From Acidobacteriota bacterium (lineage in GTDB: Bacteria; Acidobacteriota; Terriglobia; UBA7540), in NCBI GenBank assembly GCA_021817045.1, contig JAKAWG010000041.1, forward strand, positions 1 to 42,514: DNA of 42,514 nt. Direction: 5' to 3'. Positions 8,516-16,347 of this stretch are shown here, piece by piece. Positions within the stretch are counted from its first letter, which is position 1; every line of letters begins with the position of its first letter. Position numbers and translations under genes: made by a program. Under the pieces are notes generated by a model. It ran no database searches. It saw nothing but the letters and a program-made list of their open reading frames with translations, and was not told the origin of the DNA.

Positions 8516-9535
8516 TCACGAAGCGACATTCGCCTGGACGGCCGCCTCCCGCAGAAATCTTGCCGCCTCCTCGGGTGGCGTCGGGTTGATGTAGAAGCTC
8601 GTGCCCCACTCGAAGCCGGCCACCTTGGTGAGCCTCGGCATGATTTCCATGTGCCAGTGGTAATAGTCGTTGGAACTGTTGGGAAGAGGGGAAGTGTGAA
8701 TGACGAAGTTATAAGCCGGCAGCTCGAGGACCTGGTCGAGGCGCATCAGCATATCTTTCAAAATAAGCGCGAAGCGCTCGAACTCCGGCTTCATGGACTC
8801 CTCGAAGGCCGACTGGTGCGCCCGGGGAAGAATCCACACCTCGAATGGAAAGCACGACGCAAAAGGCGCGATGGCAATGAACGTTTCGCTCTGCGCGAGC
8901 AGCCGGACTCCCGTCTCCAGTTCCTGCTGAATCATGTCGCAAAAAATGCAGCGGTCTTTGTACCGGAAATATTCCATCGCGCCGTCAAGCTCTTCGTGTA
9001 CCCGCTTCGGTACGATGGGAAGCGCGATCAGTTGAGAATGGGTGTGCTCGAGTGAGGCGCCGGCGGCGTCCCCGTGGTTCTTGAAAATCAGGATGTACTT
9101 GAAGCGGCGATCCTTCTTGAGGTCCACGACGCGGTCGCGGAAAGCCCAGAGGACGTCTTCAATTTGCGGCCGCAAGAGCGTGGCGAGCGTTTTGCTGTGG
9201 TCGGGCGTTTCGATGATGACTTCGTGCGCCCCGATGCCTTCCATCTTATCGTAGAGACCTTCACCCTGCCGATTAAGCTGGCCCTCGATGCGCAACGCCG
9301 GAAACTTATTGGGCACGACCCGCAGCGTCCAGCCCGGAGTGTTGCGGGCGCTTCCGTCCGGACGATAGGCCATGATTTCCGGAGGCGTTTTAGATTCGTT
9401 GTTATAACAGAAGGGACAGAAGCCGGAACCGCGGATTTGTACCTTCTCACGCACAAAATCGCTCGGCCGCCGGGCGCGATCGGTGGAAATGATCACCCAG
9501 CGGCCGGTGACCGGATCTTTTCTCAGTTCGGGCAA
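8516..9535 (-). CDS. galT: Galactose-1-phosphate uridylyltransferase
   Basis: HIT-superfamily enzyme of the Leloir pathway that exchanges UMP between UDP-glucose and galactose-1-phosphate, or a related NDP-sugar transferase. The 339 residues show the opening ELRKDPVTGRWVII, a zinc CPFC motif, GAHEVIIETPDH, and SLEHTHSQ, with His166 at the place of the nucleophilic His of the usual HPH motif (here HTH). A second HWHMEIMP block is near residue 295, where the canonical family has its C-terminal His pair. The start is TTG with GGAGG eight bases upstream, an unusual start with a strong ribosome binding site. It follows yraN by 15 nt, so it is probably cotranscribed. No galK or galE is nearby. Confidence 0.93.
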   Translation of the reverse strand: MPELRKDPVTGRWVIISTDRARRPSDFVREKVQIRGSGFCPFCYNNESKTPPEIMAYRPDGSARNTPGWTLRVVPNKFPALRIEGQLNRQGEGLYDKMEGIGAHEVIIETPDHSKTLATLLRPQIEDVLWAFRDRVVDLKKDRRFKYILIFKNHGDAAGASLEHTHSQLIALPIVPKRVHEELDGAMEYFRYKDRCIFCDMIQQELETGVRLLAQSETFIAIAPFASCFPFEVWILPRAHQSAFEESMKPEFERFALILKDMLMRLDQVLELPAYNFVIHTSPLPNSSNDYYHWHMEIMPRLTKVAGFEWGTSFYINPTPPEEAARFLREAAVQANVAS

Positions 9536-9550
9536 TGCGATGTCCTCCTC

Positions 9551-10015
9551 TTAGGAACTACCGCCCGTCGGCGCACCACTGAAAGCGTTCTTAATCAGCT
9601 TCAGCCTGAATCCTTCCTCCGGATTCCAGCCAACGCTCACGATGTCAAACCGGTAGTTCACCGCCTTCCGTTTTAACCTCGTCAGGTAGTCGTGCGCGGC
9701 TCGCACAATGCGCTCTTGCTGCCGGGGTCCGAGAGCCGTTTCGGGCGGGCCTGATTCCTCGCCTGTCCGGGTTTTCACCTCAACGAATGCCAGCACCGGA
9801 CCGTCCCAGGCAACAAGGTCCAATTCGCCGGAGCCCGGCCGCAAGCGCAAGTTACGGCCGACAACGACATAGCCGGCACGGCGGAGAAACCAGTATGCGA
9901 GCCGCTCACCGCGGCGGCCGGTTTCACGGCGCCCTCCAACGTCGCGCCTCCGCGCACCGGCGCGGCGCTCCTTCCACAGGAGCGAAGCGTAAACGGCACG
10001 CCCCAGCAAGCTCAT
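9551..10015 (-). CDS. yraN: YraN/UPF0102 family nuclease-fold protein
   Basis: Restriction-endonuclease-like fold protein of 154 residues. The exact role is unestablished; the family is often discussed in connection with DNA uptake or repair. Visible motifs are GRRGERLAYWFLRRAGYVVV, GELDLVAWD (the active-site Asp position) and FVEVKTR (the E-x-K position), followed by a conserved RFDIVSV. An extra basic N-terminal stretch of about 30 residues precedes the family core. Its ATG overlaps the TGA of the upstream aminotransferase as ATGA, which indicates translational coupling. Confidence 0.92.
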   Translation of the reverse strand: MSLLGRAVYASLLWKERRAGARRRDVGGRRETGRRGERLAYWFLRRAGYVVVGRNLRLRPGSGELDLVAWDGPVLAFVEVKTRTGEESGPPETALGPRQQERIVRAAHDYLTRLKRKAVNYRFDIVSVGWNPEEGFRLKLIKNAFSGAPTGGSS

Positions 10016-11394
10016 CGTTCGCCTTCTACCTCGGCAATCGCGCGGTCCAGTACGTCAAGTGCAAAGTCGGCGTGATGCTTTTCGACCACAAGCGGAGGCA
10101 TCAGCCGGATGGTGCTGTCTCCGCAACCAAGCACCAGGAGACCGCCTTCGAATGCCCGTCGGATCACACGGTTGCGCCCGTCGCCGTCAGGCTCGCGCGT
10201 GCTTCGGTCCTTCACAAGCTCGATGCCGATCATCAGGCCCAGGCCGCGCACGTCGCCGACGGCAGAATGGCGACGCGGCCAGTCAGCGAGTTTTTCGAGA
10301 AGGTATTTCCCCATGATTGCAGCGTTCGCCATATATTTTTCTTCAACCAGCCGGATGGTTTCGAGCGCAGCGGCGCAGGCGATGGGGTTTCCGCCGAACG
10401 TCGAGGCGTGTGCACCCGGCCCCCAATCCATTAGATCCGCCCGCGCGACCGTCACGCCAAGCGGCATTCCGGAAGCAATGCCTTTCGCGGCGGCCAGAAT
10501 GTCCGGCACGACGCCCGAGTGTTCTGCTGCCCACATCCTGCCCGTCCGTCCCATGCCGCTTTGCACTTCATCGAAGATGAGAACGATCCCGTGGCGGTCC
10601 GCAATCTCGCGCAGTCTGCGCAGGAACCTTGCTGGAGGGACCACGTATCCGCCTTCGCCCAGCACCGGCTCGACGACGATCGCGGCCACATCCTGGGGCG
10701 GGGCAATCGTCCTGAAGAGTGTCTGATCAATGAGGTCCGCGCAGCAGCAGTCTTTCGCGCACTGATTCTGGTCGCGGCGGCAGGGACAACGGTAGGGATA
10801 AGCGTAAGGGGCGTGCGTGACTCCCGGGAGCAGCGGGCCGAAGCGTTCGCGCTGCACGCTCTTGCTCGACGTGAGCGAGAGCGAACCGAAAGTGCGCCCG
10901 TGGAAACCTCCGAGAAACGCGATGACACGGTGGCGACGCGTATGGTACCGCGCAATCTTGATGGCTGCTTCGATAGCTTCGGTTCCCGAGTTTCCGAAGT
11001 AGACGCGCTTCGGGAAATCACCAGGGGTAATGGCAGCCATTTTTTCAGCTACCTGCGCGAGCAGCGGGTAGTAAAAATCCGTTCCCGACATGTGAATCAG
11101 CATCCCGGCCTGGCGCTGAATCGCGCCGACCACCTTTGGGTGGCAGTGGCCCGTGGAGACCGTGGCGATGCCGGCGCTGAAATCGAGGAAAATGTTGCCA
11201 TCCACGTCTTCCACGATCATTCCCTCCGCCCGCTTCGCCACACAGGGATAATCGCGGGCGTATGAAGGCGAAACATACCGGCGGTCCAGGGCGAGGATTT
11301 TTTGGGCGTTAGGACCCGGCAGAGGCGTGCTGATTTGGGGCAGCTTCTCCCGAAGTCTTGTCTCCCTCGACTGTGCGTCTAGTTTCGTTTTCAC
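10012..11394 (-). CDS. Class III PLP aminotransferase (acetylornithine/GABA type) with Cys-rich insert
   Basis: PLP-dependent omega-aminotransferase of about 460 residues. Motifs include DFSAGIATVSTGHCHP, FGNSGTEAIEAAIKIAR, FHGRTFGSLSLTSSK, the cofactor pocket IFDEVQSGMGRTG and AAAKGIASGMPLG with the PLP lysine Lys304. Substrate could be acetylornithine, GABA or another omega-amino acid. Residues 203-218 carry six cysteines, ending in a CCC triplet, inside a loop that in related enzymes has only two or three. The longest frame opens with TTG at 11406. I prefer GTG at 11394, because GGAG lies six bases upstream and the start forms a GTGA overlap with the cysS stop. The stop overlaps yraN (ATGA). 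Confidence 0.9.
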   Translation of the reverse strand: MKTKLDAQSRETRLREKLPQISTPLPGPNAQKILALDRRYVSPSYARDYPCVAKRAEGMIVEDVDGNIFLDFSAGIATVSTGHCHPKVVGAIQRQAGMLIHMSGTDFYYPLLAQVAEKMAAITPGDFPKRVYFGNSGTEAIEAAIKIARYHTRRHRVIAFLGGFHGRTFGSLSLTSSKSVQRERFGPLLPGVTHAPYAYPYRCPCRRDQNQCAKDCCCADLIDQTLFRTIAPPQDVAAIVVEPVLGEGGYVVPPARFLRRLREIADRHGIVLIFDEVQSGMGRTGRMWAAEHSGVVPDILAAAKGIASGMPLGVTVARADLMDWGPGAHASTFGGNPIACAAALETIRLVEEKYMANAAIMGKYLLEKLADWPRRHSAVGDVRGLGLMIGIELVKDRSTREPDGDGRNRVIRRAFEGGLLVLGCGDSTIRLMPPLVVEKHHADFALDVLDRAIAEVEGER

Positions 11395-12878
11395 TTTCTT
11401 CTCCAACGCGTCCCGGCCTTTGTGTCTTCAAGAATGACGCCTGCGTCCAGAAGCTCCTCACGGATACGGTCTGACTCCGCGTACTTTCCACTTTGCCGAG
11501 CGGAATTGCGAAGCGCGAGCCGTTGTTCTACGGCTTCGTCGCTGAGCAACATGCTTGGCGCACGGCCATCCCCGCTCGCGGCAGACGGCTCTGCTGCCGC
11601 GCCCGCACGAGTGCTGACGAGACCGTGACGGCGGAGGCGTTCGTAATCGCGGTCCTCCAAGACGGCAAAAATACGATCCCAGCGACTGAGCACGTCGAGG
11701 AAAGCTTGCCGGGCACCATCCGGGAATTCACCTTGGTCCATAGCACTGTTGCCGTCCGCAACGAGGTTAAAGATTGCCGCCAGCGCTTCGGCTGTATTCA
11801 AGTTGTTGTCGAGCGCGGCTTCGAATTCCTGCCGCGCTCGTGCCGCGCGTTCCACAAAGGACTCATCGGCTCCAGCGGCGAATTGCTCCATCGTCAGGCG
11901 GAAGCGAAAATTCCCGAGCCGCTCGATAGACCTCTGCGCCTGGTGGACGCCGTCCAAGGTGAAATTCAGGGGCTTGTGAAACGGGGTTGAAGCCAGCAGA
12001 TAACGGATTGCCGAGGGTCTGTGCCCTTGAGCGATAAGGTCGCGCAAGGTATAGAAGTTGCCGGCAGATTTCGACATCTTTTCCCCGTTCACCATCAGAT
12101 GCTCGGCGTGCAGCCAGAAGCGCGCGAACGGCTTGCCCGTGGCCGCCTCGCTCTGGGCGATTTCGTTTTCGTGATGTGGAAAAATCAGGTCGCTGCCGCC
12201 GGAGTGGATGTCGAACGTTTCACCCAAGTACTTCATGGCCATCGTCGAGCATTCAAGGTGCCAGCCTGGCCGTCCGGCGCCGAACGGCGCCTCCCACTGC
12301 GGCTCCCCGGGCTTCGCCTTTTTCCATAGCACGAAATCGCGCACGTCGCCTTTTTCGTACTCGTCGGCGTCCACCCGTGCGCCGGCGCGGTTACCGCCAA
12401 GATTAATCTTTGAAAGCTTTCCGTATTCGGGAAAGGCGGCAACCCGGAAATAGACTGAGCCCTCGCTGCGGTAAGCAAACCCTTTCTGTTCAAGGGCTTC
12501 CACCAGCTTCACCATGTCCGTTACATGGTCCGTAGCGCGGACCATCTTTTCAGGAGGCTCAAGGTTCAGTAGTTCGCGGTCCACGATGAACGCGTCGATG
12601 AACTTCTGGGTGTAATCGCGCAGGCTCTCTCCCGCCGCCTCCGCGTTGCGAATGGTTTTGTCATCCACGTCCGTCAGGTTCATCACCTGGCAGAGCCGAT
12701 AGCCAGAATACTCAAGATATCGCCGCAAAACGTCTTGGAACACGAACGTCCGGAAGTTCCCGATGTGGGAATAATCGTAAACGGTTGGGCCGCAGGTATA
12801 TATCCGAACTTCGTTGCCTGACTGGGGTTTGAATTCCTCGACTAAACCGGAGAGCGTATTACGCAGGCTAAGACTCAT
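11391..12878 (-). CDS. cysS: Cysteinyl-tRNA synthetase
   Basis: Class I aminoacyl-tRNA synthetase that charges tRNA-Cys. The 495 residues show TCGPTVYDYSHIGNFR with the HIGH-equivalent HIGN (38-41), the zinc/cysteine-binding elements TCGPT, WHLECSTMA and HHENEIAQSEA, and KMSKS (267-271). The C-terminal anticodon-binding region ends near the stop and includes a variable Ala/Ser-rich stretch. It is the first gene of the minus-strand run and its stop overlaps the aminotransferase start. No clear Shine-Dalgarno precedes its ATG (upstream is T-rich). Confidence 0.97.
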   Translation of the reverse strand: MSLSLRNTLSGLVEEFKPQSGNEVRIYTCGPTVYDYSHIGNFRTFVFQDVLRRYLEYSGYRLCQVMNLTDVDDKTIRNAEAAGESLRDYTQKFIDAFIVDRELLNLEPPEKMVRATDHVTDMVKLVEALEQKGFAYRSEGSVYFRVAAFPEYGKLSKINLGGNRAGARVDADEYEKGDVRDFVLWKKAKPGEPQWEAPFGAGRPGWHLECSTMAMKYLGETFDIHSGGSDLIFPHHENEIAQSEAATGKPFARFWLHAEHLMVNGEKMSKSAGNFYTLRDLIAQGHRPSAIRYLLASTPFHKPLNFTLDGVHQAQRSIERLGNFRFRLTMEQFAAGADESFVERAARARQEFEAALDNNLNTAEALAAIFNLVADGNSAMDQGEFPDGARQAFLDVLSRWDRIFAVLEDRDYERLRRHGLVSTRAGAAAEPSAASGDGRAPSMLLSDEAVEQRLALRNSARQSGKYAESDRIREELLDAGVILEDTKAGTRWRRK

Positions 12879-13067
12879 AAAAAATGAGAAGGTAGCGTCA
12901 GAAGGGCAAAATTCATTTTATCGACGGTAAAAAGCCAAGTCAAACGCCCTGGCGAAGCGGCCGATTCACGGATAAAACGGAGCGAACGTTCCTTTGTGAT
13001 GCGGCAGCGAGCAAACACCGCTTAAGGCACTCCGTGTGGCCACGGCAGGGACGCGCGAAAATTGCAC

Positions 13068-13096
13068 TTGACTTAAGCGGGGCTCCGATGGAGAAT
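13068..13096 (+). promoter_or_regulatory. Putative sigma-70 promoter of rpsU
   Basis: TTGACT (13068-13073) and GAGAAT (13091-13096) are spaced by exactly 17 bp, matching 5/6 and 4/6 of consensus. They point towards rpsU, with a leader of about 60 bases. The gap back to the divergent cysS (282 bp) holds nothing else recognised. Confidence 0.5.
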
Positions 13097-13160
13097 CTCA
13101 AAAGCCGTAACCACGCAGGTTGGTTCCGTCATTTTCTCAGGAAACGGGGGTGTTTGCTGC

Positions 13161-13358
13161 TTGGCTGAAGTTCGGCTTCAGGATGGAGAGTCTCTTGAAA
13201 GCGCACTCAGGCGTTTTAAGCGCAAGGTGCAGCAAGAGGACATCATCAAAGAAATCAAAAGGCACTCATATTACTTGAAACCCGGCGAAAGGCGGCGCGT
13301 GAAAGAAGCGCTCGCTCGCAAGCGGGTTCGCAAGAAGGCTCGGCTCGAGAGAGAGTAA
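13161..13358 (+). CDS. rpsU: 30S ribosomal protein S21
   Basis: Small, very basic ribosomal protein of 65 residues that binds near the anti-Shine-Dalgarno end of 16S rRNA. Family features are the N-terminal VRLQDGESLESALRRFKRKV, the helix IIKEIKRHSYYLKPGERRR and a Lys/Arg-rich C-terminal tail (KRVRKKARLERE). The start is TTG with a GGGGGTG stretch about ten bases upstream. A small zinc-ribbon gene follows on the same strand within 85 bp. Confidence 0.95.
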   Translation: MAEVRLQDGESLESALRRFKRKVQQEDIIKEIKRHSYYLKPGERRRVKEALARKRVRKKARLERE

Positions 13359-13442
13359 CTGCTTTTCGTGGGTGTCAGCAGATTGCTTTGTGGCTCGACC
13401 TGGCGATTAGAAGTCCGGCCCAGGGAGATGGGAGTGGACCCG

Positions 13443-13739
13443 ATGGAATATAAGGACAAGCTCCTCAAGTGTGTGGAGTGCGGGGAGGAATTTGTCTTCA
13501 CCGCCGGCGAACAACTCTTTTATGCCGAGAAGGGTTTTAAGAACGAGCCCAAGCGGTGCAGAAAGTGCAAAACGAAGCGAACCCAGCCAGCACATGGTGC
13601 CGCATCATCCCGGGTCGTTACCACCACCGTTTGCTCACAGTGCGGCAAGGAAACGACCGTCCCGTTTAAGCTGACGCAGGGCCGCCCGGTCTATTGCCGC
13701 GAGTGCTTCCAGCAAAGGCGCGCGACGACTGCAGGGTAA
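13443..13739 (+). CDS. Small double zinc-ribbon protein
   Basis: Small 98-residue protein with two zinc-ribbon units. The first has CVECGEEFVFTAGEQLF and a partner CRKC (CxxC pairs about 35 residues apart). The second has CSQCGKETTVPFKL followed by CREC. The first half matches a widespread bacterial family of probable zinc-binding proteins of unknown function, and the second resembles CxxC-type regulatory ribbons. The ATG at 13443 (MEYKDKLLKC) fits the family N-terminus and has GGGAG eight bases upstream. Earlier in-frame starts (GTG 13368, ATG 13428) would add unrelated sequence. Proximity to rpsU suggests co-transcription and a possible translation-linked role, which is only inference. Confidence 0.85.
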   Translation: MEYKDKLLKCVECGEEFVFTAGEQLFYAEKGFKNEPKRCRKCKTKRTQPAHGAASSRVVTTTVCSQCGKETTVPFKLTQGRPVYCRECFQQRRATTAG

Positions 13740-14156
13740 CCGTTTTGACGCTCGCGGCAGCGTGACTTGCGACCCCTCAGCCATTCAGCACCTCAATCGT
13801 TCTCGTTTCACTATGTTGCGGCCGTTATAGATTCAGTGCCCTGATCCTGCACAGCCTGGACCCAGGTCGCTATCATTAGTCCAGTTCTTTCCCTGAAAAC
13901 TCCGCCCCGGTCGCGGCATCCCTGTTGAGGCTAGCCCGCCCTTCGATAGAAAGCCCGCTCGGGTCTGTCTTCCGAGCCCAGTCCAACTTCATACCCCAAC
14001 CCTCTGGTTTCCGGGGCGCAAATGCCCGGCAGGCGTTTCAGAGCGAACGGGTATAATCGAGAAGGCCCGGGAAGCGTGCGAAGAGCCTTTGCAGGGGCGA
14101 TCGAAGCCTGCCGAGAAAACGGCTCCCCGGCATCTTGGCAATATGAGCGGGCGAAC
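13740..14156. other. Intergenic region upstream of the biotin carboxylase
   Basis: No convincing gene in these 417 bases. Two small inverted repeats occur. One is GCTCGG/CCGAGC (13957-13962 with 13972-13977). The other is CCGGG/CCCGG (14011-14015 with 14025-14029). Neither is followed by a T-run. A TATAAT sits at 14052-14057. In-frame codons upstream of the carboxylase ATG at 14157 extend back to an ATG at 14022, but that extension lacks family similarity and I treat it as non-coding. Confidence 0.5.
14052..14057 (+). promoter_or_regulatory. Possible -10 element for the biotin carboxylase operon
   Basis: A perfect TATAAT occurs 100 bases upstream of the ATG at 14157. No matching -35 hexamer is visible at 16-18 bp spacing and no TGn extension is present (the preceding bases are GGG), so the assignment is weak. 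Confidence 0.25.
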
Positions 14157-15674
14157 ATGTTCAAAAAAATTCTTATTGCCAATCGGGGCGAGATTGCGGT
14201 ACGCGTCACGCGTGCCTGCCGGGAGATGGGCATCGCCAGCGTCGCTGTTTATTCAGACGCGGACCGCGCATCGCTTCACGTCCGTTACGCGGACGAAGCC
14301 TTTCACATCGGTCCCGCGCCCTCGACGGAAAGCTATCTGCGTATTGACCGGATGATGGATGTGGCGCGGAAGAGCGGCGCTGACGCCGTTCATCCCGGCT
14401 ACGGTTTCCTTTCCGAGAATCCCGAGTTTGCCCGCGCCTGCGAGCGCGCGGGGATCGTCTTCATCGGCCCGCCTGCGACAGCGATGGAGTTGATGAGCTC
14501 GAAGACGGCCGCGCGCCGCGCCGTGTCGGGTGCGGGCTTGCCGGTGGTGCCCGGAACCGCGACCAACTTGACGAGCTTCGATGACGTCCGCAGGGCTGCG
14601 GCCGAAGCCGGCTATCCCGTGATGCTGAAAGCCGCGGCGGGGGGCGGTGGTAAAGGCTTGCGTCTGGTGCGCGCTGAGCCTGAACTTGAATCCGCGGTTC
14701 GTATCGCTCGGGCGGAGGCGACAAATGCCTTCAACGACCCCTCCATCTACATCGAGAAGTATCTCGAGCGGCCGCGCCACGTGGAGATTCAGATCCTCGG
14801 TGATCGTGAAGGCCGCCTCATCTATCTCGGCGAGCGCGAATGCTCGCTCCAGCGCCGGCACCAGAAGGTGGCGGAAGAATCGCCTTCGCCTCTGCTCGAC
14901 GCCGCCCTGAGGCGCCGGATGGGCCAGGCAGCGGTCCGCATCGCCAAGCTGGCCGGTTACACGAACGCCGGAACGGTAGAGTTCCTCGTGGATCGCGACC
15001 GCCGTTTCTATTTCCTGGAAATGAACACCCGCCTTCAAGTGGAGCATGGAGTGACGGAAGCGGTAACCGGCATGGACCTCGTTAAGGAGCAAATGCGCAT
15101 CGCCGCGGGCGAACCGTTGCGCTGGAGACAGCGGGATGTGCGGCTGCGCGGCCACGCGCTGGAATGTCGGGTCTACGCCGAGGATTCGGAAAACGCCTTC
15201 TTTCCTTCCCCCGGCCTCATCGAGCGCATGCGAATCCCGGCAGGCCCGGGAGTGCGGGACGACGGCGGCGTGTTCGAAGGCTGGCAGGTACCCGTCGAAT
15301 ACGATCCTCTGCTATCCAAGTTGGTGACCTGGGGGGCTACGCGCGAGGAAGCTATCGCCCGCATGGCGCGCGCGCTCAGCGAATACGAAGTGACCGGGAT
15401 CAAGACCAATCTTCCTTTTTTCCGCCGGCTCACCGCGCACCCAGATTTTCTAAGCGGCAACTTCGATACGGAGTTTATTGACCGCCTGCTCGCCGGAGAC
15501 ACCAGGGAAGCTGCCCCTGACCGCGGCGGTGCTGACCACGCTGCGGCTCTGGCAGCAGTGATTGACGCGAGCCGGCAGTCGGCCCTCGGTCCGAACTCTG
15601 TCGCCGCACCAAGAGCGAGCGGTTGGAAAATGGCGGGCCGAAACGCTCTCCTCAACCCGAGGCTCTCATCATGA
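14157..15674 (+). CDS. Biotin carboxylase subunit of an acyl-CoA carboxylase
   Basis: ATP-grasp enzyme that carboxylates biotin on BCCP using bicarbonate and ATP. The 505 residues begin MFKKILIANRGEIAVRV and contain HPGYGFLSEN, the Gly-rich KAAAGGGGKGLRLV loop near residue 158, ERECSLQRRHQKVAEESPSP, and EMNTRLQVEH with Glu288 and Arg292 at the catalytic numbering of E. coli AccC. The normally invariant Pro after VEH is Gly298. The tail beyond about residue 450 is Ala/Arg-rich and unconserved. The ATG at 14157 is chosen for family fit. The stop overlaps the BCCP start (ATGA). With a separate BCCP and no accB/accA/accD nearby, it could serve acetyl-, propionyl- or methylcrotonyl-CoA carboxylation. 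Confidence 0.93.
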   Translation: MFKKILIANRGEIAVRVTRACREMGIASVAVYSDADRASLHVRYADEAFHIGPAPSTESYLRIDRMMDVARKSGADAVHPGYGFLSENPEFARACERAGIVFIGPPATAMELMSSKTAARRAVSGAGLPVVPGTATNLTSFDDVRRAAAEAGYPVMLKAAAGGGGKGLRLVRAEPELESAVRIARAEATNAFNDPSIYIEKYLERPRHVEIQILGDREGRLIYLGERECSLQRRHQKVAEESPSPLLDAALRRRMGQAAVRIAKLAGYTNAGTVEFLVDRDRRFYFLEMNTRLQVEHGVTEAVTGMDLVKEQMRIAAGEPLRWRQRDVRLRGHALECRVYAEDSENAFFPSPGLIERMRIPAGPGVRDDGGVFEGWQVPVEYDPLLSKLVTWGATREEAIARMARALSEYEVTGIKTNLPFFRRLTAHPDFLSGNFDTEFIDRLLAGDTREAAPDRGGADHAAALAAVIDASRQSALGPNSVAAPRASGWKMAGRNALLNPRLSS

Positions 15675-16213
15675 AGTGGCATGTCACCATCGAATCTGCG
15701 GCCGGCGCGCGAGAAAGCATGGTCGAATTCCCAAGCAATCTGGCGCTTCGAGGCCCAAGCGGAAGATGGAAGTTTGCTCGGGACGGCGAACCCGGCGAAG
15801 TTGATTGGGCGGAGGTCGCTCCCGGCGTTTACTCGATCCTGCTTGACGGCAGGTCGTTTGAAGTGACGCTTCGCCAGGCGGAGTCCGCTTCGCGCGGAGA
15901 CCGTGCCTATGAGGTGTTGGCCGGCCCGACCGCGTTCGTTATACGCGTGCGTGACATCCGATCGCGATTCCGGCCTACGGAAGCCGCGCGGCCGAACGGA
16001 CCACACCAAATTCTCGCCCCGATGCCGGGCCGCATTGTCAAGGTACTGGTTACGCGCGGGCAGAAAGTGGGCGCTGGAGACAGCCTGCTGGTGATGGAGG
16101 CTATGAAGATGCAAAACGAGCTGCGCGCCCCTCACCCAGGCCGCGTCGAAGAGATCTACGTCCGTGAGGGTGAAGGCGTGGAAAGCCACGCGAAACTAGC
16201 TTTGCTGGTTTAG
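15671..16213 (+). CDS. Biotin carboxyl carrier protein (acyl-CoA carboxylase)
   Basis: 180-residue carrier whose C-terminal biotinyl/lipoyl domain has the canonical VMEAMKMQNE with biotinylated Lys146, flanked by APMPGRIVKV and VREGEGV. The N-terminal ~95 residues form a separate beta-rich domain (WHVTIESAAG...YSILLDGRSFEV) like the linker/BT region of alpha subunits of acyl-CoA carboxylases. Here the alpha subunit is split into two genes. The ATG overlaps the carboxylase stop, so the two are translationally coupled. No carboxyltransferase gene lies in the window. A hairpin terminator follows. Confidence 0.92.
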   Translation: MKWHVTIESAAGARESMVEFPSNLALRGPSGRWKFARDGEPGEVDWAEVAPGVYSILLDGRSFEVTLRQAESASRGDRAYEVLAGPTAFVIRVRDIRSRFRPTEAARPNGPHQILAPMPGRIVKVLVTRGQKVGAGDSLLVMEAMKMQNELRAPHPGRVEEIYVREGEGVESHAKLALLV

Positions 16214-16237
16214 CCGCCACAGGAGACCATATACTGT

Positions 16238-16292
16238 GAGAATCCTTGGCCGCCTGTATGCTGAAGGAACGAAGGATCTCAGCGTTTTGTTT
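16238..16292 (+). terminator. Putative intrinsic terminator after the BCCP gene
   Basis: GAGAATCCTT (16238-16247) pairs with AAGGATCTC (16272-16280) with one bulged A and a 24-nt loop, followed by AGCGTTTTGTTT. It lies 25 bases after the BCCP stop in the gap before the convergent SurA-like gene. The large loop makes it only moderately convincing. Confidence 0.5.
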
Positions 16293-16347
16293 GGTAATTG
16301 ACCCTTCGCTCGCGCTACGTGACGTATTCGGATTTTTCCCCAGCTTG

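Noticed and set aside
14022..14156. N-terminal extension of the biotin carboxylase
   Set aside because: The family begins at MFKKILIANRGE; the 45 extra codons are unrelated and contain the candidate -10 element.
13931..14233. 100-codon minus-strand frame overlapping the biotin carboxylase start
   Set aside because: It overlaps the highly conserved N-terminus of the carboxylase and has no motif.
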